Assembly: GCA_017537045.1 (NCBI GenBank)
Contig: JAFYLN010000205.1
Location: 1 to 9,139 of the forward strand
DNA length: 9,139 nt
From: Oscillospiraceae bacterium
GTDB taxonomy: Bacteria > Bacillota_A > Clostridia > Oscillospirales > Oscillospiraceae
Direction: 5' to 3'
This document shows, in pieces, positions 1 to 6,798 of the stretch (position 1 is the stretch's first letter; each line of letters begins with the position of its first letter). Both the position numbers and the translations under genes were made by a program. The notes below the pieces were generated by a model. That model ran no database searches, was not told the DNA's origin, and was given only the letters and a program-made list of their open reading frames with translations.

Positions 1-2
1 AT

Positions 3-302
3 CTGACCAAGCTCATCGCTGTACAGGAAGCAAAACACCACATCCGGTGCAATGCCGTTCTTCCCGGCATGACTGCTACAGAAGCGGTAGAAAAGCACCT
101 ATCTGCTGATTTTAGAAATCTGTTCATGAAGCATATTCCCTAGAGCCGTATGGGACTGCCGGAGGAAATTGCGGAGGCCGTATGCTACTTTGCCAGTAAT
201 GCCGCTGTCTATGTAACAGGCCAGATTCTTGCGGCTTCAGGTGGTTTCGGTTTGGCGACACCAGTATATGCGGATATTTTCAATATGCAGACAAAACGAT
301 AA
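3..302 (+). pseudogene. Short-chain dehydrogenase/reductase (SDR), C-terminal part, interrupted by an in-frame amber codon
   Basis: Reading from base 3 gives a typical C-terminal half of a classical SDR oxidoreductase. It has a CNAVLPGMTAT segment (the usual N-x-(V/I)-x-PG after the catalytic Lys), then SRMGLPEEIAEAV, YFASNAAVYVTGQIL and a GGFGL ending before TAA at 300-302. The Rossmann glycine motif and the YxxxK catalytic site lie upstream of the window. At 141-143 the frame holds TAG, between HIP and SRMG. Family members usually have Leu or another hydrophobic residue there (IPLxRMG), so one T-to-A change in a TTG codon would explain it. Homology continues in the same frame after the stop, so this is a point nonsense mutation rather than a frameshift. 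The substrate cannot be told. A sequencing error or amber readthrough are alternatives to a true pseudogene. Confidence 0.75.
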
Positions 303-344
303 ACAAGAGCGATGTACCGAAATCCGGTGCATCGCTCTTGTTTA
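300..344. terminator. Bidirectional intrinsic terminator between the SDR remnant and the BMP-domain gene
   Basis: A 15-bp perfect arm (300-314) pairs with 330-344. The stem continues inward through a G-U pair and four more pairs to a small A-rich loop around 320-324. It begins at the SDR stop codon and ends one base before the TAA (complement) of the minus-strand gene. It therefore serves two convergent genes, with T-rich tracts on both exits (341-349 on plus; TTTATCGTTTT on minus). Confidence 0.85.
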
Positions 345-2315
345 TTATATTTGAATATTATCTTTATGGGGCGGAATCTGATCTCTATAAATACCTTGCA
401 GGCGTGTAATGGCTTGTCCTTTTTCTGAAAGAGCTTCAAAAACAGGAATCGAGCCGATGACATTCTCACATAGCCAATCCATCCGAAGAATCTGTTCGGC
501 GGTAAATTGCTTTGTACCATCATTACGAACTGTAGCATCCTGTGAAAGAATTCTTCTGTTAAAAGGATCTACTGTCCCTTCCTTCAGGCCGACCTTCAGA
601 AGGTTTGCCAGCGCCTTTGTACCTTCCGGGATCTTTTCTGTCCATTGCAGACCGACCACGCCGCTTGCAATTCCCCACCAATAATTGACCGCATGATCTT
701 CCCGTTTACCAAATACAGAGGAATCCCCTTCCTTACTGAGAAAACTTCTCGTGATCTGGACATAGAAGGCACCCCAATCCCAGTAAGGGGACGCGATTCG
801 TTCACTCGCACCATTATCCAATAACCTAAATGTGCCCCACTGTCCTTCCTTGCAGGTCTGTTGAGGAATGTCCAGAGCGGAAATGATCTCAATATTCTGT
901 TCCTGCAGTTCTTTTACCGGGTTACTTTCTGTACAGGACCACTTCAGGTGGATTCTGGCATTGGGATTTGTAAGCTGCGCACCAAGAGCAAAAGCATTGA
1001 TACCTGCAGGAACACCGTAGATCGGATAGCTCGCAATATAGCCGATATCATTTCTCCGGGTCAGTGCACCGGCGATAGCACCGGAAATGAATTTACCCTC
1101 ATATATCCGGCTGTAATAGGTACGGACATCCGAATAGGGCATATATACAGAACAGTTAAATATCTTGACTTCCGGATGACGTGCTGCGACTCTTCTGCAG
1201 GCTTTTATCATGGGCGCTGTTGTAGTGAAAATGAGCTCCGCACCGTTCTTAATTGCAATCTCCATGGCCTTTTCCGCCATCTCACCGGTTCCCACCCCGG
1301 AATAACGCTGTACAACCACCTGCTCTCCCATGGTTTTCTCCAAATATAAGCTACCCTCCTCATGGGCAAGAATCCAGTTACTGTGTTCCGGCTTCATTTC
1401 ATGAACGAAGGCAACATTCAGATAAGAAGGCATCAGGGAAAACATGCGCCGGTTTCGATATTCCTTACCTTCCAGAGACACATCCCTCGTATGCACTTCA
1501 ATATGCGTTTCGATGCCTTTGGATTTCAAATCCGGCCAAAGCGCCTCCATACTTCTGGTCAGTTCATGCGCAGACATCTCTCTGATCTTACCAAATGGAT
1601 ATACCTTCAGCCATGCCAGCATAGCATCAGCAATCGGGATCTCCAGTTCGCCGCCACCAAGCTTATGAAATGCTTCCGAGAAGAAACAGTAACCGGAAAG
1701 GAATCGACGTTGCTCTTCTTCTGTCCATATATGCTCCGGTTCATACCCCATGGCTGCCTGAAACTTTACAAAGGAATCCGGCTGGGTAAAATAGATCTGA
1801 TACAGCTTCGTCAGTGGATAGTACCCAAGAAAGGCTTTGTATGCCACAACTTCTTTTGACATGGACTCTCCGGGCAGGATCCGGATCACATTTCCGGGAA
1901 TAGAAGCCGCTCCGAAGTACTTCAGAACACTTACGCGCTTATTACCCTCCTGGACATAAAATCTGCCTAAAAATTCGTAGCAGGAAATTGGATCACGGAT
2001 ACCGGCATCACTTAAATGGGCATTGCAGAGATTCCTCCATTTCAGGCCGAACTCACTGTCCTCAGAAAGCAGGGGCATGAAGTTTGCGGCAAATGCGTGG
2101 GTTCTGCCTTTCGTTTTGGTACCGACGATCTTATCGATGGGAATATCGATAAGACCCAGATTCACTTCACCAGCCGTCATATAGTCAGGAAGGATCTCAT
2201 CCAGGATCTGTAGATAAGGATAGCTGCCACTCTGTACACGCTGGCGTTGCTCTTTATGCGCCGCTTTGAAAGCCTGCTGGTAATGCTCTTTACACTCAGC
2301 GAAATTGTTGTTCAT
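345..2315 (-). CDS. BMP/PnrA-like substrate-binding-domain protein with ParB-like N-terminal region, no signal peptide
   Basis: This 656-residue protein has a C-terminal half that matches the BMP (basic membrane protein, PnrA-like) family of nucleoside/purine-binding proteins. From about residue 299 it shows LNVAFVHE, HSNWILAHEEG, GAELIFTTT (359-366), YYSRIYEGKFISGAIAG (400-416), IGYIASYPI, GINAFALGAQLTNPNA (438-453) and a YWDWGAFY segment (511-518). Typical BMP lipoproteins are about 350 residues with a lipobox; here the N-terminus is hydrophilic with no signal peptide or cysteine lipobox, so a cytosolic location is inferred. Residues about 50-147 (IDIPIDKIV, GIRDPISCYEF, FYVQEGNKRVSVLKYFG) resemble a ParB/sulfiredoxin-type fold, where DGxHRV is usual. 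Residues 160-290 are mostly helical and unrecognised. ATG 2313-2315 follows GGGAGGG at good spacing. The gene diverges from a GPH symporter. A regulatory or sensing role is inference; annotation as a plain ABC-transporter binding protein would be misleading, as no permease or ATPase gene is nearby. Confidence 0.85.
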   Translation of the reverse strand: MNNNFAECKEHYQQAFKAAHKEQRQRVQSGSYPYLQILDEILPDYMTAGEVNLGLIDIPIDKIVGTKTKGRTHAFAANFMPLLSEDSEFGLKWRNLCNAHLSDAGIRDPISCYEFLGRFYVQEGNKRVSVLKYFGAASIPGNVIRILPGESMSKEVVAYKAFLGYYPLTKLYQIYFTQPDSFVKFQAAMGYEPEHIWTEEEQRRFLSGYCFFSEAFHKLGGGELEIPIADAMLAWLKVYPFGKIREMSAHELTRSMEALWPDLKSKGIETHIEVHTRDVSLEGKEYRNRRMFSLMPSYLNVAFVHEMKPEHSNWILAHEEGSLYLEKTMGEQVVVQRYSGVGTGEMAEKAMEIAIKNGAELIFTTTAPMIKACRRVAARHPEVKIFNCSVYMPYSDVRTYYSRIYEGKFISGAIAGALTRRNDIGYIASYPIYGVPAGINAFALGAQLTNPNARIHLKWSCTESNPVKELQEQNIEIISALDIPQQTCKEGQWGTFRLLDNGASERIASPYWDWGAFYVQITRSFLSKEGDSSVFGKREDHAVNYWWGIASGVVGLQWTEKIPEGTKALANLLKVGLKEGTVDPFNRRILSQDATVRNDGTKQFTAEQILRMDWLCENVIGSIPVFEALSEKGQAITRLQGIYRDQIPPHKDNIQI

Positions 2316-2355
2316 AGTTACCCTCCCATTGTCATCAGTTTTTTACCTTGATTAG

Positions 2356-2384
2356 ATGATGTCACAAACGAAACAGCAAGTCAA
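2356..2384 (-). promoter_or_regulatory. Candidate sigma-A promoter of the BMP-domain gene
   Basis: On the minus strand TTGACT (complement of 2379-2384) is followed after exactly 17 bp by CATCAT (complement of 2356-2361), about 40 bp upstream of the ATG. The -35 is a 4-of-6 match or better and the -10 a 4-of-6 match. This is seen by eye only. Confidence 0.45.
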
Positions 2385-2442
2385 TAGTTCCAACCCAGTT
2401 CGATCATTTCGTCCATACATCAGAAAAGAAAGTGTATGCGTC

Positions 2443-2539
2443 TTGAATCGTTTTTTGCACGGAATAAAACCCGTAAATGATTTTGTGCTTATTTTGAATG
2501 ATTATGTCCATTCCATTGAGCAATCGGATTTTGTACAAT
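2443..2539 (+). promoter_or_regulatory. Promoter/leader region of the GPH symporter, with a weak dyad
   Basis: The 270-bp divergent intergenic region is AT-rich. Two candidate promoters can be seen on the plus strand: TTGAAT (2443-2448), 16 bp, TAAAAC (2465-2470); and a good -10, TACAAT (2534-2539), with no clear -35. Just upstream of the latter is a dyad, GAATG (2496-2500), 8 bp, CATTC (2509-2513), which could be an operator. None of these is strong. A regulator site in this region is expected from the divergent arrangement, not proven. Confidence 0.25.
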
Positions 2540-2585
2540 GATAACATAAAGAAAACCATCACCGAAACAGAACAGGAGGATCTAT

Positions 2586-3989
2586 ATGGTCGACAAACGG
2601 TATTTGACCTGGAAAAACAAAATCGGATACGGTGCCGGTGATGTAGCCGGAAATATGGTTTATGCACTTCTATCCACCTTCATGATGTTCTATCTCACCG
2701 ACACGGTTGGCATGGACATGGGCATCGTTGGCATTCTGATGGCCGTCAGCAAGTTGCTTGATGCTGCAACCGATCTTCTCTTTGGCAATCTGTTGGATCG
2801 GACCGCTACACGCTTCGGTAAAGCGCGACCCTGGATGCTGCTTGGTTACCTCGGCTGCGCGGTCATGCTGGCTGCTGTGTTTATGGTTCCTGTACATTGG
2901 GGCGAGACTGCTAAATATGTATATTTCTTTATCACCTACACACTGCTCAACGCAATCTTCTTTACGGTTAACAACATTGCATACGCAACACTGACTGCTC
3001 TGATCACAAAAAACACTTCTGAGCGGGTGCAGCTTGGAACCATGCGCTATATGTTCGCATTTGCCGCAACGATGATTCTTCAAACTATCACGATCGATCT
3101 TGTTTCCTGTCTTGGCGGAGGAGCTGAGGGATGGAAGGCGGCTGCCATCCTTTATGCTGGAATCGGTCTGGCCGTAAATACAGTTTCATGTCTGTGCGTC
3201 AAGGAGCTGCCTGCAGAGGAGCTTTATAAAACCGATCTGATGGATTACCCGCAACCAGACAAGGCGGTTTCCGTCTGGGAAGGATTCCAACTGCTCTTCT
3301 CAAACAGATATTATCTTATGATCTGCGGTATCTACCTGATGTCCCAGCTGTGCCAGTCCTCCCTGAACATGGGCGTGTACTACATGAAGTATGCTCTGGG
3401 AGATGAATCTCTGCTGAAATCTTTTTCCCTATATACAAACATCCCCCTGATCCTTGGTTTGCTCCTCACACCCATTCTGGTTAGAAAGCTTCGCGGAATG
3501 TACAAGTTGAATCTCGTCGGTTATGCGCTGGCTTCTATGGGTAGACTTGGTGTGGTTATCAGTGCCTATTGCGGTAACATTCCTATGATGCTCCTATTTA
3601 CTGGTATCAGTGCCATTGGCACGAGTCCGCTGCAAGGTGGAATGAATGCATTGATCGCTTCCTGTTGTGAATATACATTCCTGACTCAGCAAAAACGCAT
3701 CGACGGAACCATGTATTCCTGTTCCTCCTTTGGCATCAAAGTCGGTGCCAGCCTTGGCGCCGCAATCTGCGGCTGGGTGATGTCTGCATCTGGCTATGTG
3801 GAGAACGCATCCACACAAACTGCTTCCTCACTAATTATGCTCCACATTTTATATCTGTGGGCACCTCTCATTTTGACCATCGCAATTTCTCTTCTTCTGA
3901 CTCATCTGAATGTAGAAAAGGCAAATGCTAAGGTTCTGGCATCCAAACTTAACCAATATGCCAGCAATAGCACATTTTTTACTGCGTGA
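2586..3989 (+). CDS. GPH-family sugar:cation symporter (MelB-like, MFS_2)
   Basis: A 467-residue polytopic inner-membrane transporter of the glycoside-pentoside-hexuronide:cation symporter family, the usual length for the family. The N-terminus shows the characteristic YGAGDVAGNMVYALLSTFM first helix, then FYLTDTVGM. The family signature KLLDAATDLLFGNLLDRT with GKARPWMLLG follows at 56-87. Asp59 and Asp63 sit four residues apart, as do the cation-binding Asp55/Asp59 of E. coli MelB. Around ten to twelve hydrophobic segments follow, with a short cytosolic middle loop (about 205-232) and a C-terminal helix (384-440) before a polar tail. ATG 2586 has AGGAGG at 2574-2579. The substrate is probably a glycoside or oligosaccharide imported with Na+ or H+, but it cannot be assigned from sequence. 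It is transcribed divergently from the BMP-domain gene, which may control or sense its substrate (inference). Confidence 0.93.
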   Translation: MVDKRYLTWKNKIGYGAGDVAGNMVYALLSTFMMFYLTDTVGMDMGIVGILMAVSKLLDAATDLLFGNLLDRTATRFGKARPWMLLGYLGCAVMLAAVFMVPVHWGETAKYVYFFITYTLLNAIFFTVNNIAYATLTALITKNTSERVQLGTMRYMFAFAATMILQTITIDLVSCLGGGAEGWKAAAILYAGIGLAVNTVSCLCVKELPAEELYKTDLMDYPQPDKAVSVWEGFQLLFSNRYYLMICGIYLMSQLCQSSLNMGVYYMKYALGDESLLKSFSLYTNIPLILGLLLTPILVRKLRGMYKLNLVGYALASMGRLGVVISAYCGNIPMMLLFTGISAIGTSPLQGGMNALIASCCEYTFLTQQKRIDGTMYSCSSFGIKVGASLGAAICGWVMSASGYVENASTQTASSLIMLHILYLWAPLILTIAISLLLTHLNVEKANAKVLASKLNQYASNSTFFTA

Positions 3990-3998
3990 TTCAAAGAT

Positions 3999-4328
3999 TC
4001 ATCTTAAGCAAAAAGCAGGGTCAGTAAAAGGAATCACCTGGCGATACCTTCCTATTCTGTAAATGTAAGCGGTGGTGTCATAACGACCCATCCTCAGCGC
4101 AGATGTGGAGTAAGCTGCAAGAATATAGCAGTCATCGTATCCGGCAGATGCCTGGGCATGGTTGATAAGGGCATCCATAGACAGGTCGTAGTCATAACCA
4201 CCGTCCAGGGTAAACACTTCCACCCGGGTCAGGGATTGGTCATATCCTGCATCGATCACCGCAGAAACCACTTCGGACATATCCGAATAGGAAGATTCCA
4301 GAGTGGTACCCTCAGCTGAAGGTGTAAA
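3999..4328 (-). pseudogene. 5'-truncated remnant of an unassigned protein, perhaps mobile-element derived
   Basis: An open minus-strand frame runs from a TAG inside the palindrome (4329-4331) to TGA at 3999-4001. The only internal ATG (4278-4280) lacks a convincing ribosome site. The upstream codons read on as sensible protein (EGTTLESSYSDMSEVVSAV), so the N-terminus has probably been lost. The composition is protein-like: TRVEVFTLDGGYDYDLSMD, then ALINHAQASAGYDDCYILAAYS. I have a weak memory of similar GYDDCYILAAYSAS segments in proteins carried on clostridial conjugative elements (CD1107/CD1108-type), but this is not certain. The C-terminal end (from about TSALRMGRY) may be out of the original frame. 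It converges on the symporter gene with a 9-bp gap. An intact small protein of 93 residues from ATG 4280 is the alternative. Confidence 0.4.
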
Positions 4329-4385
4329 CTAAAGGTAGACACACGGGTTCTTTTCCGTATGTCTACCTTTAGTTTACACCTTCAG
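4316..4385. repeat. 70-bp near-perfect palindrome (31-bp arms, 8-bp loop)
   Basis: Arm 4316-4346 is the reverse complement of 4355-4385, with one difference near the centre (C at 4343 faces A at 4358). That difference is a C-A mismatch in plus-strand RNA but a G-U pair in minus-strand RNA. The loop 4347-4354 is GTTCTTTT. The arms start CTGAAGGTGTAAACTAAAGG. GTGTAAACT-type ends occur at termini of some transposases' elements (IS256-like), so this may be two IS ends left after loss of the middle, or a MITE-like element. It also sits at the join between the AT-rich left part and the GC-richer right part, and it cuts off the minus-strand remnant. A simple strong terminator is less likely, because neither exit has a good T run. 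Confidence 0.8.
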
Positions 4386-4410
4386 AAAGCAAGTGCTTTC
4401 CAAGGTTTTT
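4385..4410 (+). terminator. Possible small hairpin with T tract
   Basis: GAAAGCA (4385-4391) pairs with TGCTTTC (4394-4400) around a 2-base tip (4 bases in practice), followed after CAAGG by TTTTT at 4406-4410. The spacing from stem to T run is longer than ideal. It immediately follows the 70-bp palindrome. Confidence 0.25.
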
Positions 4411-4440
4411 CCTATCCTTTCTCCTGATGCAAAAATCTCC

Positions 4441-4469
4441 TTGCTTTTCATCGGAAAGTCCGCTATTCT
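4441..4469 (+). promoter_or_regulatory. Candidate promoter of the former GH13 gene
   Basis: TTGCTT (4441-4446) and TATTCT (4464-4469) are separated by 17 bp, about 40 bp before the GH13 start. Matches are 3 and 4 of 6, so this is weak. Confidence 0.25.
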
Positions 4470-4508
4470 TATTGTAAATACTTGTCAATCTCACAGCGAG
4501 GAATTTCT

Positions 4509-4958
4509 ATGAACCATGCCGCCATTCGTCACGAGGCCACACAGGCCTATTGTTTTTGTCTGGAACCCGGAAGATTCCTCTTCCGCCTGCAGACTGGAAA
4601 AGACGATCTGCGCTACGCAATTTCTGGGCAATCTGGGTTTTCAGAGGGGCAATACCCATAGTGCGGCCTATCCCCTGCTGTGGAACCTGATCGGCAACCA
4701 TGACACCGCACGGATTCTCCACCTGTGCGGCGAAGATAAATGCAGGCAGAAACTGGCTGCACTGTTTTTCAGGAAGCGGTGGATGAAGCAGGCTTTATCC
4801 GCATAACAAGAAAGCGCGGCGATCAGGAATTGACGTTGCTTTTCTGCGCAAAGCATGCGCGTGTTAATCTTCCTGCGTTGACCGGCAAAACGGATCTTTT
4901 GAACGGGAGCGTGTTTGACGGTGAAATGCGCGGCATCGGCGCGATGGTGCTGGCGTAA
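4509..4958 (+). pseudogene. GH13 neopullulanase/cyclomaltodextrinase-like glycosidase, collapsed relic
   Basis: The start looks functional: GAGG at 4498-4501 and ATG at 4509-4511. It opens with MNHAAIRHEATQAYCF...RFLFRLQTGKDDLRYA, the style of the N-terminal (CBM34-like) domain of neopullulanases, but frame 0 stops at TAG 4659-4661. In the +1 frame, from about 4663 to 4766, lies YPLLWNLIGNHDTARILHLC followed by GEDKCRQKLAALF. This is the conserved NHD/SHD region of the GH13 barrel, with the His-Asp that binds at subsite -1. Back in frame 0, from about 4767, FQEAVDEAGFIRITRKRGDQ through TGKTDLLNGSVFDGEMRG to MVLA and TAA 4956-4958 matches the C-terminal beta domain. About 150 codons remain of a family length near 570-600; most of the barrel, including the nucleophile Asp and acid Glu, is missing. 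At least two internal deletions with frame changes are needed. The identification of pieces is by eye and the exact subfamily is uncertain. Confidence 0.75.
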
Positions 4959-5049
4959 AACCATTGGCAGGTCTCAATTCGACAATCTTGAAAATATTGT
5001 TTTATTTTCAAATTTTGCACAATTTGTTACAATTATCTTCCAGATATTC

Positions 5050-5078
5050 TTGAATTTTTGTCCGAACTGTTGTATGAT
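5050..5078 (+). promoter_or_regulatory. Candidate sigma-A promoter of pgi
   Basis: TTGAAT (5050-5055), 17 bp, TATGAT (5073-5078): 4 of 6 and 5 of 6 matches at ideal spacing, in an AT-rich tract (4980-5060) that could act as an UP element. The start would lie about 45 bp before the pgi ATG. Confidence 0.6.
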
Positions 5079-5132
5079 ACAGTTTAGTGATACATAAGAA
5101 CCAATTTTGATTATTATTAGGAGGAAATCCCC

Positions 5133-6713
5133 ATGATCACTTGGAAAAACATGGACACTCTGGCATCCTACGAAGCACTGAGGGCTACCAAGCCCATCAA
5201 TCTGGCAGCCGCTATGAGCGGTGAAAACGGTGCTGAGCGCGTCAAGAACTACACCGTTCCCATGGGCGCAGGTCTGGCTTTCAACTACGGCGCAAGACCC
5301 GTCGATGAGGATATCCTGAAGGCTCTGGCAGCTTTTGCCAAGGAGCAGCAGTTGATTGAAAAGTACGCCGCTCTGTACAACGGCGAAGTCATCAACACTG
5401 GTGAGAAGCGCCGCGTGCTGCATCAGCTGACCCGCGGCCAGTTGGGCGGTGATGTCATTGCTGACGGTGTCAACAAGCGGGAGTTCTATGTTGGCGAGCA
5501 GAACAAGATCGCTGCCTTTGCAAACAAAGTACACAACGGCGAGCTGACCAACGCTGCCGGTGAGAAGTTCACCACCGTCGTACAGATCGGTATCGGCGGC
5601 TCCGATCTGGGTCCCCGCGCCATGTATCTGGCTCTGGAGAACTGGGCAAAGGTCAACAACACGCTGAAGATGAAGGCTGAATTCATCTCCAACGTCGATC
5701 CTGACGATGCAGCAGGCGTTCTGAGCAAAATCGATGTGGCTCACTCCATTTTCGTTCTGGTTTCCAAGTCCGGCACCACACTGGAGACCCTGACCAATGA
5801 GTCTTTCGTTAAGGACGCTCTGGTCAAGGCCGGCCTGAATCCCTCCAACCACATGATCGCTGTGACCTCCGAGACCTCCCCCCTTGCAAAGTCTGCTGAT
5901 TATCTGGCCGCTTTCTTCATGGACGACTACATCGGCGGCCGTTACTCCTCCACCTCCGGTGTCGGCGGTGCAGTCCTGTCTCTGGCCTTCGGCCCTGAGA
6001 TCTTCGCCCGTTTCCTGAACGGTGCCGCTGAGGCTGACGTTCTGGCTAAGAACGCGGATCTGCTGGCTAACCCCGCCATGCTGGATGCTCTGATCGGCGT
6101 TTATGAGCGCAACATTCTGGGCTACCCCTGCACCGCAGTTCTGCCCTACTCCCAGGCGCTGTCCCGCTTCCCTGCACACCTGCAGCAGCTGGATATGGAA
6201 TCCAACGGCAAGTCCGTCAACCGCTTCGGCGAGCCCGTGAATTATGCCACCGGCCCCGTTATCTTTGGCGAGCCCGGCACCAATGGCCAGCACTCCTTCT
6301 ATCAGCTGCTCCATCAGGGCACTGACATTACACCTTTGCAGTTCGTCGGCTTCAAGAACAGCCAGATGGGTTCCGATGTGATCATCGAAGGTTCCACCAG
6401 CCAGCAGAAGCTGTGCGCCAACGTGGCAGCTCAGATCGTGGCATTTGCCTGCGGCAAGGATGACGAAAACCTGAACAAGAAATTTGAAGGCGGCCGCCCC
6501 TCCTCCATCATCATCGGCGAAAAGCTGACCCCCGAGGCTCTGGGTGCGCTGCTGGCTCACTTCGAGAACAAGGTCATGTATCAGGGCTTCGCGTGGAACC
6601 TGAACAGCTTTGACCAGGAAGGCGTTCAGCTGGGCAAGGTTCTGGCAAAGAAGGTTCTGGCTCACAATACCGACGGTGCTCTGAAGGTCTATTCCGATCT
6701 GTTGAACATCTGA
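5133..6713 (+). CDS. pgi: Glucose-6-phosphate isomerase
   Basis: This cytosolic glycolytic enzyme interconverts glucose 6-phosphate and fructose 6-phosphate. The 526-residue length fits the long bacterial form (E. coli 549). Sugar-phosphate-binding and catalytic motifs are all present: GIGGSDLGP at 153-161, SKSGTTLETL at 211-220, GGRYSSTS at 268-275 (binding Arg270), MESNGK at 355-360 (catalytic base Glu356), GEPGTNGQHSFYQLLHQG at 379-396 (His387), and the second PGI signature NSFDQEGVQLGK at 491-502 ending in the essential Lys502. The start is fixed by AGGAGG at 5119-5124, eight bases before ATG. The codons are strongly biased (CTG, GCT/GCC, TCC, AAC, GGC), as expected for a highly expressed gene. 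It is monocistronic, with its own promoter and a strong terminator. The upstream GH13 relic suggests a former starch/maltodextrin locus feeding glycolysis (inference). Confidence 0.98.
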   Translation: MITWKNMDTLASYEALRATKPINLAAAMSGENGAERVKNYTVPMGAGLAFNYGARPVDEDILKALAAFAKEQQLIEKYAALYNGEVINTGEKRRVLHQLTRGQLGGDVIADGVNKREFYVGEQNKIAAFANKVHNGELTNAAGEKFTTVVQIGIGGSDLGPRAMYLALENWAKVNNTLKMKAEFISNVDPDDAAGVLSKIDVAHSIFVLVSKSGTTLETLTNESFVKDALVKAGLNPSNHMIAVTSETSPLAKSADYLAAFFMDDYIGGRYSSTSGVGGAVLSLAFGPEIFARFLNGAAEADVLAKNADLLANPAMLDALIGVYERNILGYPCTAVLPYSQALSRFPAHLQQLDMESNGKSVNRFGEPVNYATGPVIFGEPGTNGQHSFYQLLHQGTDITPLQFVGFKNSQMGSDVIIEGSTSQQKLCANVAAQIVAFACGKDDENLNKKFEGGRPSSIIIGEKLTPEALGALLAHFENKVMYQGFAWNLNSFDQEGVQLGKVLAKKVLAHNTDGALKVYSDLLNI

Positions 6714-6730
6714 TCGTTACATGTAAATCT

Positions 6731-6763
6731 GCCCCCCGGTTTTCAAAACCGGGGGGCTTTTTT
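6731..6763 (+). terminator. Strong intrinsic terminator of pgi
   Basis: GCCCCCCGGTTTT (6731-6743) is perfectly complementary to 6745-6757 and is followed by six T (6758-6763). The GC-rich stem plus U tract lies 17 bp after the pgi stop. Confidence 0.95.
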
Positions 6764-6769
6764 ACAAAA

Positions 6770-6798
6770 TTGACCGCTAACGATCCGTTAGCGGTCAA
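6770..6798 (-). terminator. Terminator of the dprA-like gene, overlapping its stop codon
   Basis: Arm 6770-6782 pairs perfectly (13 bp) with 6786-6798 around a 3-base loop. Read on the minus strand, the upstream arm encodes the last residues (Phe-Asp-Arg) and the TAA, and the stem is followed by a short TTTT. It is back to back with the pgi terminator, with a 6-bp gap. Confidence 0.75.

Noticed and set aside
861..1859. Several plus-strand open frames inside the BMP-domain gene
   Set aside because: They overlap a gene with clear BMP motifs, lack Shine-Dalgarno sequences, and their translations look random.
2316..2585. Riboswitch or catabolite (cre) site in the divergent intergenic region
   Set aside because: No conserved purine, TPP or similar riboswitch core and no TGWNANCGNTNWCA-like cre sequence could be found by eye.
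4316..4385. Palindrome as an ordinary intrinsic terminator for the symporter
   Set aside because: It lies more than 300 bp past the symporter stop, and the stem is much longer than typical and has no U tract directly after it in either direction.
4668..5020. Minus-strand open frames over the GH13 relic
   Set aside because: The opposite strand gives ordered GH13 segments; the minus translations are Arg/His/Cys-rich and match nothing.
4974..6665. Very long open frame (563 codons) antisense to pgi
   Set aside because: It is a product of the strong codon bias of pgi on the opposite strand. The translation is low-complexity-like, rich in Gly, Gln, Val and Leu with no family motifs, and no ribosome site precedes it.
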